NCBI RefSeq assembly: GCF_016583765.1
Contig: NZ_NRRR01000001.1
Coordinates: forward strand, 124,001 to 188,000
Source of the DNA: Chromatium weissei
Lineage (GTDB): Bacteria > Pseudomonadota > Gammaproteobacteria > Chromatiales > Chromatiaceae
Direction: 5' to 3'
DNA: 64,000 nucleotides
In this document: positions 47,318-57,422 of the stretch, piece after piece
How positions within the stretch are numbered: position 1 is the first letter of the stretch
How the letters are laid out: each line of letters begins with the position of its first letter
The notes under the pieces: generated by a model
Databases searched by the model: none
What the model saw: only the letters and a program-made list of their open reading frames with translations
Told to the model about the DNA's origin: nothing
Made by a program: the position numbers and the translations under genes

Positions 47318-47735
47318 GTTTTACAGCCTACAAGAGAATAGTCGTGGTGACTATTTGCAATTGGCGTGTCGCTTAGTTGAGCGAATTCGCGCTGATCATT
47401 TACGCATTTTGATTTATTGTCCAGATTTAGAAATCGCGCATTCATTTGATCGGTTGCTGTGGACATTTAGTCAAAATAGTTTTCTGCCACATGGTTTGGT
47501 TAATGCAGTTAATTCGCAATGGACTCCGGTATTGATTAGTAGTGATGGGCAGCCAGAAACGGAGCAGCAGGTATTATTGAATTTATCATTGGAGATTCCG
47601 GTGTTTTTTGAGCGGTTTGAACGCGTTTGTGAATTGATTGATCATGCTCCGCAAAGAATTGCGGCTGGACGCGAGCGTTTTCGTCAATACCGTGAACGTG
47701 GCTTTCCATTGGAACATCATTCAATTCGGTTGTGA
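47304..47735 (+). CDS. holC: DNA polymerase III chi subunit
   Basis: Chi subunit that links the clamp loader to SSB. The signature is seen in IKFYSLQENSR, VERIRADHLRILIYC and LLWTFSQNSFLPHG. 143 residues. Usually follows pepA; here it follows the HDOD gene with a 14-base overlap and ends four bases before tsaB. Confidence 0.9.
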   Translation: MTHIKFYSLQENSRGDYLQLACRLVERIRADHLRILIYCPDLEIAHSFDRLLWTFSQNSFLPHGLVNAVNSQWTPVLISSDGQPETEQQVLLNLSLEIPVFFERFERVCELIDHAPQRIAAGRERFRQYRERGFPLEHHSIRL

Positions 47736-47739
47736 TGCA

Positions 47740-48417
47740 ATGAAATTATTGGCAATTGATACTTCTGGCGATGCTTGTTCTGCGGCACTTATATTTGATA
47801 ATTCGATTGAACAACGATTGGAAATTGCGCCACGTCGTCACGGTGAACGTATTTTAATGCTGATGCAGGCGCTGCTCGATGAAGCTGAATTGCAAGTGAT
47901 TGATTTGGATGCGTTAGCGTTTGGGTGCGGACCTGGATCGTTCACTGGAGTGCGCATGGCGACGGCGGTGATTCAAGGTGCGGCCTTTGCGGCGAATCTT
48001 CCGGTGGTGGCGATTTCAACGTTGGCGGCTTTAGCGCAGGGACAATTTCGGCGTGGCGGACAGCGACATGTGCTCACGGCGTTGGATGCGCGAATGGGCG
48101 AGGTGTATTGGGGCTGTTTTACGATTGATAATAATGATTTAGCGGTGTCGTGCGCGGCGGAGCGGGTGTGTGCGCCGTCGCAAGTTGCGTTGCCAAAGCG
48201 GGCAGATTGGTTTGGTGTTGGCTCGGGTTTTAATGCGTATGCGCCTGAATTATCAAGCGTTATCGGGCATTCATTACACGGAATTGATCCATTTGCGCAT
48301 TGCGAAGCGCAGGATGTTGCTGTGCTCGCCGCTGCGGCTTTCGATGCTGGGCAATATGTTTCCGCAGAAGGTGCAATGCCAGTTTATTTACGCGATCAAG
48401 TGACGCGTTGTCAGTGA
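47740..48417 (+). CDS. tsaB: tRNA threonylcarbamoyladenosine protein TsaB
   Basis: Partner of TsaD and TsaE in making t6A37 on tRNAs reading ANN codons. It starts MKLLAIDTSGDACSAAL and has CGPGSFTGVRMATAVIQG and LTALDARMGEVYW, all diagnostic. The ATG at 47740 is used rather than the longer frame to 47638, which lies inside holC. 225 residues. Confidence 0.95.
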   Translation: MKLLAIDTSGDACSAALIFDNSIEQRLEIAPRRHGERILMLMQALLDEAELQVIDLDALAFGCGPGSFTGVRMATAVIQGAAFAANLPVVAISTLAALAQGQFRRGGQRHVLTALDARMGEVYWGCFTIDNNDLAVSCAAERVCAPSQVALPKRADWFGVGSGFNAYAPELSSVIGHSLHGIDPFAHCEAQDVAVLAAAAFDAGQYVSAEGAMPVYLRDQVTRCQ

Positions 48418-48718
48418 TTGCGTACAGGAAAACGTTATGCCGTGCTAAACTTTTATCGGTTGGTATCGATATTTCATACCATGCTGTATTTAGACAGCGG
48501 ATTTTTAGCGTTTCGCGTTAAACTTGCGCTTGAGAAATGTCATACACGCAATGCAAAAGGTGCGGACATTTTTGAAAAGGTGAGATCGCACCCCGTTAGG
48601 TTGGTAAGGTCTTGTAGAATTCCGTTCGATTTCGAACGGACATGACCCTAGTCTCACGAAGAGACTGGGTTTGCGTAATGCCAACTGCGGTTGGTACGTC
48701 TAAAGTGATGAGGTCGAT
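48418..48718 (+). promoter_or_regulatory. Long structured leader of the cold-shock gene
   Basis: About 300 bases without a supported gene. Near the end are two tandem hairpins: TCCGTTCG with CGAACGGA (48621-48640), and a CCC-TA-GTCTC with GAGAC-T-GGG stem (48646-48669). A GAGG ribosome site follows at 48710-48713. This fits the structured 5' leader of many cold-shock genes. A transcription start cannot be located. Confidence 0.5.
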
Positions 48719-48931
48719 ATGGCAGGCGAATTGGTTTCCGGTACGGTCAAGTGGTTCAATGACGAAAAGGGCTATGGTTTTATTGAACGCGAAGGTGGCA
48801 AGGACGTTTTCGTCCATCACAGCGCAATCAACGGTTCAGGACGTAAAACCTTGCTCGAAGGTCAACGTGTCACGATGGAAGTGACGCAGGGTCCTAAGGG
48901 TCCCCAAGCTGAGAATGTCACTCCGAATTGA
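48719..48931 (+). CDS. csp: Cold-shock protein CspA family
   Basis: Single-stranded RNA/DNA-binding protein acting as an RNA chaperone. RNP1 (KGYGFIE) and RNP2 (VFVHHSAI) motifs are complete. 70 residues. GAGG lies five bases before the ATG. A terminator follows, so the gene is monocistronic. Confidence 0.97.
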   Translation: MAGELVSGTVKWFNDEKGYGFIEREGGKDVFVHHSAINGSGRKTLLEGQRVTMEVTQGPKGPQAENVTPN

Positions 48932-48974
48932 TCGACGGTTTGGTCGGTCTCTGACCGATCTTGACATCTTGTCT

Positions 48975-49008
48975 ACGGGGTTCGATTGATGCGAACCCCG
49001 TTTTTTTG
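48975..49008 (+). terminator. Rho-independent terminator after csp
   Basis: ACGGGGTTCG and CGAACCCCGT, ten perfect pairs with a seven-base loop, followed by a T-run. It ends just before the opposing sensor kinase gene. Confidence 0.9.
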
Positions 49009-49023
49009 CGCCTCGATTTTATC

Positions 49024-50676
49024 TCAACAGCAATTTCGTAAAACTTCCGTTAATTTAGCAATGCGAATTGGTTTTGTTACAAAATCATTCATTCCCGCAT
49101 TCAAACAGGCGCGGCGATCTTCTTCAGTCGCATTCGCCGTCAACGCAATGATGATGGGCTGCTGCGCACTCGGCAGTAATTGGCGAATCTGACGACTGGC
49201 ACTAATTCCATCCAACTCCGGCATCTGCACATCCATCAAAATGACGTCATATTCCTGACGTTGCACCGCCGCAACAGCCTCCAATCCATTTTTTGCCAAA
49301 TCTGCCGATAAACCCAATGACTTCAATAACTTCATTGCCACCTGCTGATTGATCGGATTATCCTCAGTCAACAGAATGCGCAGCGGCGGAAAGGGTTTTA
49401 GTGGCGGTGGCGCAACATTTGGCACATTTGCCGACGCATTAAACGCATGACGTTTCGCATCCTCCCGATCATCGCTCCAAGCGCGTTGCTCACCACTCAC
49501 GCGTTGATCGAGACAGCTCGGCATCACCAACACACAGCGAAACGTGCTTCCTTCACCAGAAATTCCACGACTTTCAACGGTGATGTCGCCACCAAAAAGC
49601 TCCGCAAGGCGCTGACTAATCGCCAAACCCAAACCCGTGCCACCATAACGCCGTGTCACCGAATTATCTACTTGACTGAATTTCTTAAATAAACGCGACT
49701 GTCGATCAACTGGAATTCCGATTCCGGTATCAGTCACAGTCAACACCAACTGATAAAACGCGTCCGCATCAGCGATTTTTTTCGCAGCAAACGCACTCGG
49801 CATCGTGATTTTCTGTCCCGTCAATGCCACACGAATACCGCCCTGCTCAGTAAATTTCACCGCATTATTGACCAAATTAATAATAATTTGTCGCAACCGA
49901 TGATCATCACCAATAAATGAAAGTGGCAAAAGCGGATCCAACGTAAAACTCAACGTCAATTTCTTTTCAAGAACTTGATTACGAATGAGATCAAGCGCGG
50001 CATCAATACAATCTTTGAGCACAAAACGCACTGCATCCAATTCCAACATTCCCGCTTCTATTTTAGAATAATCGAGAATATCGTTAATCAAAATTAACAG
50101 CGTATTACCGCCGCTTTCAATCGTATTTACATACTCACGTTGTGCGGCATCCAATGTCGTCGTTGCCAATAACTCACTGACACCAATAATTGCATTTAAT
50201 GGAGTTCGAATTTCATGGCTCATATTCGCCAGAAATTCACTTTTAGCGCGATTCGCAGCCTCAGCTTCAATCTTCGCTTGTTTAAGTTCAGCATCCGCAC
50301 GACTCAAGCGTAATTGCGTACCAATTCGCGCTGCCAATTCGCCAACATTAAATGGCTTATTAACAAAATCCACCGCCCCAGCAGTAAACGCATTCACTTT
50401 ACTTTCAACATCAGTGCGCGCACTGAGCATAATAATTCGCAAATGCGCCATTTGTGGATTAGATTTGAGTATTTCTAATACCTCAAAACCATCCAATCCC
50501 GGCATCATTGCATCGAGTAATACAATCTCAATACCGGATTCTGATTCCAGTGTCACCAACGCATCAGTGCCATCACAGGCCTGTAAAATATCGTATTGAT
50601 CTTTGAATAAGTCGGTAATGAAATCACGAATACTCTGTTCATCATCAACCACCAATAAACGCGGTCGTGCTTCCAT
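49024..50676 (-). CDS. Hybrid histidine kinase: REC-HisKA-HATPase-REC
   Basis: Cytoplasmic two-component hybrid. The N-terminal receiver has LLVVDDEQ and the aspartate in [12 protein letters not shown]; HisKA has the histidine in [13 protein letters not shown]; the ATPase has [11 protein letters not shown] and GTGLGLAIS; the C-terminal receiver has [10 protein letters not shown] and [12 protein letters not shown]. No sensory or membrane part is seen, so input comes from a partner. ATG overlaps the previous gene's stop (TGATG), so the two kinases are translated together. 550 residues. Confidence 0.92.
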   Translation of the reverse strand: MEARPRLLVVDDEQSIRDFITDLFKDQYDILQACDGTDALVTLESESGIEIVLLDAMMPGLDGFEVLEILKSNPQMAHLRIIMLSARTDVESKVNAFTAGAVDFVNKPFNVGELAARIGTQLRLSRADAELKQAKIEAEAANRAKSEFLANMSHEIRTPLNAIIGVSELLATTTLDAAQREYVNTIESGGNTLLILINDILDYSKIEAGMLELDAVRFVLKDCIDAALDLIRNQVLEKKLTLSFTLDPLLPLSFIGDDHRLRQIIINLVNNAVKFTEQGGIRVALTGQKITMPSAFAAKKIADADAFYQLVLTVTDTGIGIPVDRQSRLFKKFSQVDNSVTRRYGGTGLGLAISQRLAELFGGDITVESRGISGEGSTFRCVLVMPSCLDQRVSGEQRAWSDDREDAKRHAFNASANVPNVAPPPLKPFPPLRILLTEDNPINQQVAMKLLKSLGLSADLAKNGLEAVAAVQRQEYDVILMDVQMPELDGISASRQIRQLLPSAQQPIIIALTANATEEDRRACLNAGMNDFVTKPIRIAKLTEVLRNCC

Positions 50677-53384
50677 CAGTCACGTCCTCGAAAACTTTCA
50701 ATTAACTCTATAATTTGCTCACGACGGAATGGTTTAGTAACAAAACCATCAGCGCCAGCTTCACGCGCACGTTCTTCATCAATTTGCTGTGTCGCAGCGG
50801 TAAAAATAATGATTGGCGTATCTCTCGTATTGCTATTGCGTTTGAGTGTACGACAAATATCGTATCCAGAAATACCCGGAATCCACGCATCTAACAACAC
50901 TAAATTAGGCTTGCGATTAATTGCTTCTTTAATTGCTGTTGCACTGGTCATTGCACTGAGAATATCGTATTTCTCTTCTAATAAATCACGCGTAAAGGTA
51001 ATAACATCTGATTCATCATCAACGACCAAAACTGATAGGCGCTCATCTTCTGATAATTCGATTTGCGGTGAATCTGTTCTTCCAAAATGAATCACCTTAA
51101 ATGCAGGCGCTGATTCACCAATTACTGGTGATGTAGTGACATTGGTTTCCATTGTTTCAACTGGCGTTTGATCTTCTGAAATTGGTAATGACACATAAAA
51201 AGTGCTGCCTGTACCAAATTCACTCTCCACCCAAATTCGCCCTTCATGCGCTTGCACAATACCCTGCACAATCGACAATCCCAATCCAGTACCACCTGCC
51301 ATAAACTCATTCTTTCCAGTGCGATGTTTGGTAATGTCACCAAGCGTAGAAAAGCGTTTGAATAATTTGCCAATGTCTTCTGATTTAATACCGATTCCAG
51401 TATCGGTTACAGCTAATAACACATTGTCATTTTCAACCTTGGTACTAATCGTGATTTGTCCATGATCTGGCGTGTATTTAATCGCATTACCCAACAGATT
51501 AATCACCACCTGAGACAACCGATCTAAATCACCATTCACGAGCGGTAAATCTTCAGCAAGATTAAGAATAAGCTGATGACCACGACTGTCCAAATACGCC
51601 TGTTGTTCATCGGTAATTTCGCGCACGATTTGGCTTAATGACACTGGATGAAGTTCTAAAACCAATTTGTTTTCTTCAATACGCGAAATATCGAGTAGCT
51701 CCGCAACAATACGCGCCAATCGCGTCGCATTGCGCGATACGGTATCAAGCATTTTATGTTGATCTTCTGAAATCTGACCGCCTTTACCTTCACGAATTAA
51801 ATCAACATAACCCTGAATAGCAATCAAGGGTGTGCGTAATTCGTGCGATGCCATTGAAATAAATTTCGATTTCAATTGATCAAGTTCGAGTAATTCTTGA
51901 TTGACGCGTTCGATTTCGCCAATTTTAGTCTGCAAGTCGTTTGCCATTTGATTAAATGTGACCGCCAAATCCTCAATTTCATCACCAGAACGCAATTGAA
52001 TACGATAATCCAATTCTCCAGCACCAACACGCCGCGAACCATCGGCAAGCGCATGAATTGGTTTAGAAATAGTGCGTGCAAACAATAATGCGACTGGAAT
52101 CAGTAATAGAATAATGCCAATTAACAGCCAAATAAAGGTTTGAATTAGCGAATGCGCCTTTTCCTTTAACATGGCATCGGTGCGGTCGCGGCTTTGTTCA
52201 ATTTTCTGATTGGTTAATAGTGCAGGTGCAATTACTTCTTGTACAGGTACGACAATTGCGATACTCCAACCTGTCACTGGAATTGAATGATATGCCATGA
52301 AATACTCACGACCAGTTTTCGCATCAGTATAGGTTGTTAAATCATGTTGACCCTGACTCATTGCATCAATGATGTGTTGAAATCCTGAATCGCGCACCTT
52401 ATTCAATTGATGCACAAAGGCTTCATTTTGCTTAAATTCTCCAGCAAAACTACCGTGAAAATCGAGAAATTCAGATGCACGTTCAGGAAAAGCAATGGCT
52501 TGACCAGTGCGCGACATGAGAAAAGCAAATCCGGTTTGTTCAATTTGAAGATTTAAAATACCTTTCACAATTTGTTCTAATGTAATATCAATTCCAGTGA
52601 CGGCAACAACCTTATCATCACGATAGACCGGCGCAATACTCGATACCATCCAACCCAATCCGGCTGGGTCCCAATACAATTCTGTCCATACCGGTTTGCG
52701 CTCTGGATTGTGTGCAGCATCGGCAAGATAATAAAAATCAAAGGCAGTCACATCTGGCGTATTACTAAATTGTTTAGGACCATCTGTCCATTTGAATTGA
52801 CCATTAACAAATGGCATTCCGCGTGAAAGTTGACTGGCAGTATTGATATAAAGCTGAACTGCATAGGGATTGGTTGCGCCAATGCTGTTAAATAAAATAT
52901 CCATGTATTCGGTGAGTTGAATTTCTTTTAAGGTCTGTTTATCGACCTGTCCTTTTTTGTCAACGGCGTTACTAAAAACTGCTAGCCAAGAATTACGATT
53001 TTCACGGCGACTACCGAAGGATTGATATTCTGGTGCTGGCTCATAAATGCTGGGATACGCATAGCGTTTTAAGCTATCAGAATGGTTATACAAATAGGTT
53101 CCAAAATCCGCTAATTTGCGCGTATCAAATTGCACGCGCTGTAGAATTTCGTTTATATCGCCAGCGTGACGTTCAGTGAGTGCGTTTAATCGCGTTTTTA
53201 ATTCAGCAGATAAAGCGGCACTGCTGTCAGACATTGCTAATTCTGCAACTTCACGATTGGCTTGCGAGGCAATTTGGCTGATGTTTAGCGTGCTGCGATA
53301 ACCAACCCAGCCAATAATGAGCAGTGGAAATAATGCTGTGAGTATAAGAATAATGAGTAGTTTGCTAGTGATGCGAATTTTCAT
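50676..53384 (-). CDS. Membrane hybrid histidine kinase: Cache-HAMP-HisKA-HATPase-REC
   Basis: Sensor kinase with a first transmembrane helix (about residues 8-28), a periplasmic Cache-type region (about 40-410, with [16 protein letters not shown]), a second helix, HAMP ([18 protein letters not shown]), HisKA with [13 protein letters not shown], ATPase with [14 protein letters not shown] and GTGLGLSIV, and a receiver with VLVVDDESD and [12 protein letters not shown]. 902 residues. The ligand is unknown. No response regulator with an output domain is nearby. Confidence 0.9.
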   Translation of the reverse strand: MKIRITSKLLIILILTALFPLLIIGWVGYRSTLNISQIASQANREVAELAMSDSSAALSAELKTRLNALTERHAGDINEILQRVQFDTRKLADFGTYLYNHSDSLKRYAYPSIYEPAPEYQSFGSRRENRNSWLAVFSNAVDKKGQVDKQTLKEIQLTEYMDILFNSIGATNPYAVQLYINTASQLSRGMPFVNGQFKWTDGPKQFSNTPDVTAFDFYYLADAAHNPERKPVWTELYWDPAGLGWMVSSIAPVYRDDKVVAVTGIDITLEQIVKGILNLQIEQTGFAFLMSRTGQAIAFPERASEFLDFHGSFAGEFKQNEAFVHQLNKVRDSGFQHIIDAMSQGQHDLTTYTDAKTGREYFMAYHSIPVTGWSIAIVVPVQEVIAPALLTNQKIEQSRDRTDAMLKEKAHSLIQTFIWLLIGIILLLIPVALLFARTISKPIHALADGSRRVGAGELDYRIQLRSGDEIEDLAVTFNQMANDLQTKIGEIERVNQELLELDQLKSKFISMASHELRTPLIAIQGYVDLIREGKGGQISEDQHKMLDTVSRNATRLARIVAELLDISRIEENKLVLELHPVSLSQIVREITDEQQAYLDSRGHQLILNLAEDLPLVNGDLDRLSQVVINLLGNAIKYTPDHGQITISTKVENDNVLLAVTDTGIGIKSEDIGKLFKRFSTLGDITKHRTGKNEFMAGGTGLGLSIVQGIVQAHEGRIWVESEFGTGSTFYVSLPISEDQTPVETMETNVTTSPVIGESAPAFKVIHFGRTDSPQIELSEDERLSVLVVDDESDVITFTRDLLEEKYDILSAMTSATAIKEAINRKPNLVLLDAWIPGISGYDICRTLKRNSNTRDTPIIIFTAATQQIDEERAREAGADGFVTKPFRREQIIELIESFRGRD

Positions 53385-53472
53385 TAAAAATCCTCCAATT
53401 GAAGACCTTTTTCGTAGGTCAAGTTATTTTGCAATATAAACGCTTAAACGTAAATCTTCGGTGATTATGACA

Positions 53473-56400
53473 TCATTCTGATTTCCAATGAAGTTGTTCA
53501 ATTTGGGCAATTGCCGTCACTGTATTCACACTCACTTGACACACGCGACCCAATAATTCAATCACCTGTTCTTTATGCTCCGCAAAACGATAGGTATTGA
53601 AATGCTCGCGAATGGTTAAATCTTTCGGCGTTTTCTCTTTATATTGATCTAATACCCATTCCAATGCCGAGCGATTGCCAAGTTGATATTGCCATGCCTG
53701 TGGCGGTATTTCTTTGAGTATGGTCACGCCATCAATATCAATGGTTCCCGCTATTTTATCGGCTTTCAAGCGACATTTTGGTGTGATTTGTGGTTGATCA
53801 ACGCGTTGCAATTCAAAGGGTTTAATTCGTTCAAAATGTGCATGACAAGCAATTAACGTTGCCCCAATATCTGCCCATTGTGTGAAATCGGGATGAAATG
53901 GAATGCGTGGAAATTCTGCTTTGAGATTGAGCGCGAATTTGTGTCGATAACGCGGATCATGCAGCACGGCATAAACGTAATTGAAAATAGCGCGTTTGGT
54001 GATTTCCGTATTCATATAATGCTGTTGAAATTGCGTTAATGCCCAATTGGTGATGTTGTCATGCTGGGAGCCGTCATCAGCATACACCCACAGCGGTAAA
54101 AACTGAGTTTTCTCTAACAAATCAAGACAAGGTAATGCTGAAACTGCCAATACTTGAAACGGTTTTGCTGGCGGTATACCTGATATTCCAATTGCTAAAT
54201 TGTCACGTCCTAATCCAAATATCCTGTGTTGCAATGAGGGCATCTCATTTAACGCTTTGCAAAAATAGAGCGTTAAAACAACAAAAGGGCGATAAATTGA
54301 ATTGACTAACAACTTGCCGTTGTACGTATAACGGCGCTTGTTTAGAAGATCGTTTTTAACCGCACGAGACCACTTAATTTTTTCATCAAAACCTGCTTTA
54401 AGACGGCGCACCGATTCATAGTGACTAATAAAGTATTTCACTTTTTTAGTCACTGCTTGAGCGGTAAACCCATAAACCCATTCATCACGCGCAGTCACCA
54501 CGCCTAACGAATACAGCTTGAAAATAACTTCATCCGTTTTTTTCGCTTTTCCTTCTTTACTCGCTACTGCCAGCCATTCACTCCAATCTTCCTGCGGTTG
54601 ATTCAACCAATTGCCGTGCGCATTTGGACGAATACGATAAAAATCACCAGATTTCGCCAAAATCTGCAACTTATTTCCGTGTAACCAAGAACATTTTTCA
54701 ATTGCTGTTAAATTATCATCAATCGCTAAATAACGAATTTCTGCACACGCTTGAACTGCTGGATTACGAACTAAAAAAACAATCGCAACGCCAGTTTGAA
54801 TACCGAAGATATTGTGTTTAGTGCCGGATATTTTTGAATTTTTACGCACATCGCTCATTAAATCGACAATCCAAATTTCTTGGAATTCTGTCGCTAAAGT
54901 TTTACGCAAACCATCCGCTTGACGTGAATCTAAATAAGATCGATTGGTAATAAATCCAATGATGCCTTGTTCACCAATTCGATCTGAAGCCCAGCGTAAA
55001 AAGCGTACATAGGGGTCATATAACTTGGTTTTTTGCGCCGTGCTCGTCGCTAAATAGGTTTCCTTAATTCGTTTATCCGCTAATAGTGCAGGATCATTCT
55101 TATTGTTATCGTTCTCGTTTTTTTGATTGGCATTATACGGCGGATTACCAACAATCACCGGAATAGTGCGCTGATTTTGCGTTCGAATTCGCGCTTGATT
55201 TTCATCAGTTAAACTGCCAAATAAATTACTGTTTGCGCCTTTATGCGCTAAATCAAAACCCCAATTTTCCAGCGTATTGACAAAACACGCGCCGTTAAAT
55301 TCGTGCCATTCATTCGTTGCTTCATAATAGGCTTGTTCAATGTTCAGACACGAAATGTAATACGGCAGAATCGAAATTTCATTCGCATGAATTTCACCAT
55401 CAAATTTACGGATGAGCGCCTGTTTATCACCGCGCAGATAATCAATTAAATCGACAATAAAGGTTCCAGTTCCCGTGCACGGATCGAGAATATCCAAACC
55501 AGAATCAGCCAGCCGTTTATTAAAGTGCTGTTGTGCCAGCCAATCGCAACCCGCAATAATAAAACGCACCGCTTCATTCGGCGTATAGACAACGCCTAAA
55601 CGGTCTGCATCTTTTGGATTATAGGCGGTATAAAAATCTTCATAGACTTGTTTGAGAAAATTCTGTTTTTCCGCTGAAGTAATCGCATTCGCTGCCGTGA
55701 GTCGAATTGCTGCAAAATAGGGTTCTAATCGCTTTAATAATTCTTTGCGCGTGCCGCCGTGTAAAAAGGTATTTTCTAATTGACTAATTGCTTGCGCTAA
55801 ATGGTTTTCCTTATGAAAACTCACATCCGAAAAAATCGTTCTAAAAATTTGATCGGTGAGAATATGCTGAATCAGCATTTCATTCACATGTTCAATGGTG
55901 ACTCGGTCACCAATGGCGCGTTGACATAATGCTAGAAAATGCGTCGCTTGCAATTGAAATGCTGCGCGATCACGGTGCGCAGTAATTAACAATTCTTTCA
56001 AAGCGCGAACCACACCCGGCAATTCCACCATGAATTGATTGCGCGCAATGCGGAAATCCTGTACTGCGGGTAATTCATAATTAAAAAAGCAGTTCAGTAA
56101 TTGCGCTAATTTTTTGCCATCGGTTATCGGGCAGCGCATGACTTCTGCGCCCTGCTGTAATAAAACGGCAGTGCGCGTATCTTCAAAAATGATGTTGTCG
56201 TTCGGATAACCTTTTGCCAATTTGGCAGCAATTTCTTTCTCTAAATCGTCTTTTTCATCCTTCGCTTCCCACCAGCCATGCACCAAACGTAAGCGATCTA
56301 ATAATACGCCGTCAGCGCGTAAATTTGCGCCGTTGGGTGCTTTGAATGGATATTCGGCGAATAGAATTAATTGCTGTTGTTCACCCAAATCGCGCAGCAA

Positions 56401-56496
56401 ATTTTGAAATGCCGAGCGCAATGCGCCTTCATTATTTGCGCCAGCAATTTCGCGTAAATTATTAAGTTTGCGCCAGTAGTTTTGAATTTCAATCAT
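53473..56496 (-). CDS. Fused restriction-modification enzyme, type ISP-like
   Basis: One polypeptide with an N-terminal PD-(D/E)XK-like region (ADGVLLD, then GWWEAKD; Asp62, Glu77, Lys79) and an N6-adenine methyltransferase domain: motif I DPCTGTGTF (338-346) and motif IV NPPY (451-454). The last 400 residues resemble the target-recognition part of type ISP enzymes. No helicase motifs are present between nuclease and methylase, unlike classical type ISP proteins, so it is closer to a type IIG form. 1007 residues. Start ATG overlaps the murI stop... the murI frame begins upstream and the two share four bases, an unusual pairing suggesting acquisition. Confidence 0.85.
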   Translation of the reverse strand: MIEIQNYWRKLNNLREIAGANNEGALRSAFQNLLRDLGEQQQLILFAEYPFKAPNGANLRADGVLLDRLRLVHGWWEAKDEKDDLEKEIAAKLAKGYPNDNIIFEDTRTAVLLQQGAEVMRCPITDGKKLAQLLNCFFNYELPAVQDFRIARNQFMVELPGVVRALKELLITAHRDRAAFQLQATHFLALCQRAIGDRVTIEHVNEMLIQHILTDQIFRTIFSDVSFHKENHLAQAISQLENTFLHGGTRKELLKRLEPYFAAIRLTAANAITSAEKQNFLKQVYEDFYTAYNPKDADRLGVVYTPNEAVRFIIAGCDWLAQQHFNKRLADSGLDILDPCTGTGTFIVDLIDYLRGDKQALIRKFDGEIHANEISILPYYISCLNIEQAYYEATNEWHEFNGACFVNTLENWGFDLAHKGANSNLFGSLTDENQARIRTQNQRTIPVIVGNPPYNANQKNENDNNKNDPALLADKRIKETYLATSTAQKTKLYDPYVRFLRWASDRIGEQGIIGFITNRSYLDSRQADGLRKTLATEFQEIWIVDLMSDVRKNSKISGTKHNIFGIQTGVAIVFLVRNPAVQACAEIRYLAIDDNLTAIEKCSWLHGNKLQILAKSGDFYRIRPNAHGNWLNQPQEDWSEWLAVASKEGKAKKTDEVIFKLYSLGVVTARDEWVYGFTAQAVTKKVKYFISHYESVRRLKAGFDEKIKWSRAVKNDLLNKRRYTYNGKLLVNSIYRPFVVLTLYFCKALNEMPSLQHRIFGLGRDNLAIGISGIPPAKPFQVLAVSALPCLDLLEKTQFLPLWVYADDGSQHDNITNWALTQFQQHYMNTEITKRAIFNYVYAVLHDPRYRHKFALNLKAEFPRIPFHPDFTQWADIGATLIACHAHFERIKPFELQRVDQPQITPKCRLKADKIAGTIDIDGVTILKEIPPQAWQYQLGNRSALEWVLDQYKEKTPKDLTIREHFNTYRFAEHKEQVIELLGRVCQVSVNTVTAIAQIEQLHWKSE

Positions 56497-57323
56497 GGCA
56501 AATGAATCCTTGTTAATTGCGCTTGATTATTCCAAAGTTGCGCCAGCAATTTTTGCGTTTGTGCCAATTCGCCACTCGTCCAAAACCATTCTTGACCGCA
56601 TTGCGATGACGGTGCGAGCAGTGCGATTTCCATTAAACGCCGTCGCACTTGTCGCGCCACCGCTGCGCCGGAATCCAGAATTGTCACATTTGATCCCGCC
56701 AATTCCGCAATGAGCGGGCGCAAATGCGGGTAATGGGTGCAGCCCAGCACGAGCGTATCCGCGCCAGCGTCGCGCAGTGGTGCGAGCAATTTGGCAACGA
56801 GTGTGCGCGTGGCTGCGCCGTTGAGATCGCCTGCTTCGATGCGTTCGACCAGTCCGGGACAGGCTTGCGGCACGATGCGTACCGGCTGCCGCGCACATTC
56901 GGTCAGCAAGGCAGCAAATTTGGCGCTGGCGAGCGTTTGCTGAGTCGCCATCACGCCAATCACGCCGGAGCGGGTGCACGTCAGCGCCGGTTTAATGGCG
57001 GGTTCCAAACCGATAATCGGCACGGAATACCGTTGCCGTAACAGTCGCGCCGCCGCGCCGGTAGCCGTGTTGCAGGCGATCACAATCGCTTTAACATTTT
57101 GATTCAATAGAAATTCGGTGACGGCGACCGAGCGCGCAGCGATGAATGCTGAAGATTTGTCGCCGTAGGGCGCATGACCGGAATCGGCGACGTAAAGCAG
57201 ATGTTCATGCGGCAATTCGCGGCGAATGTCGCGCAATACGGATAATCCGCCGATGCCGGAATCAAACACGCCGATGGGTTGCTGAGGACTGCGATGGTGA
57301 ATGGAAGTGTTTGAATTTGTCAT
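56493..57323 (-). CDS. murI: Glutamate racemase
   Basis: Converts L-glutamate to D-glutamate for peptidoglycan. It begins with GVFDSGIGGLSVL and has the two catalytic cysteines in ACNTATGAA and LGCTHYPHL. 276 residues. It is read first, and its end overlaps the start of the restriction-modification gene by four bases (ATGA), so they are coupled. Divergent from gatB across 99 bases. Confidence 0.96.
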   Translation of the reverse strand: MTNSNTSIHHRSPQQPIGVFDSGIGGLSVLRDIRRELPHEHLLYVADSGHAPYGDKSSAFIAARSVAVTEFLLNQNVKAIVIACNTATGAAARLLRQRYSVPIIGLEPAIKPALTCTRSGVIGVMATQQTLASAKFAALLTECARQPVRIVPQACPGLVERIEAGDLNGAATRTLVAKLLAPLRDAGADTLVLGCTHYPHLRPLIAELAGSNVTILDSGAAVARQVRRRLMEIALLAPSSQCGQEWFWTSGELAQTQKLLAQLWNNQAQLTRIHLP

Positions 57324-57422
57324 GGATTTTCAGTAGAGGCAAAAGCATTGCGAGCGGGCATGTGTTTTTCCAGAATGCGCGTATTCTCAACAATTCATTT
57401 CTCAATTTAGGTCAACAACATC

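Noticed and set aside
48418-48645. Small frames in the csp leader
   Set aside because: They overlap predicted hairpins and lack ribosome sites; a structured leader is the simpler reading.
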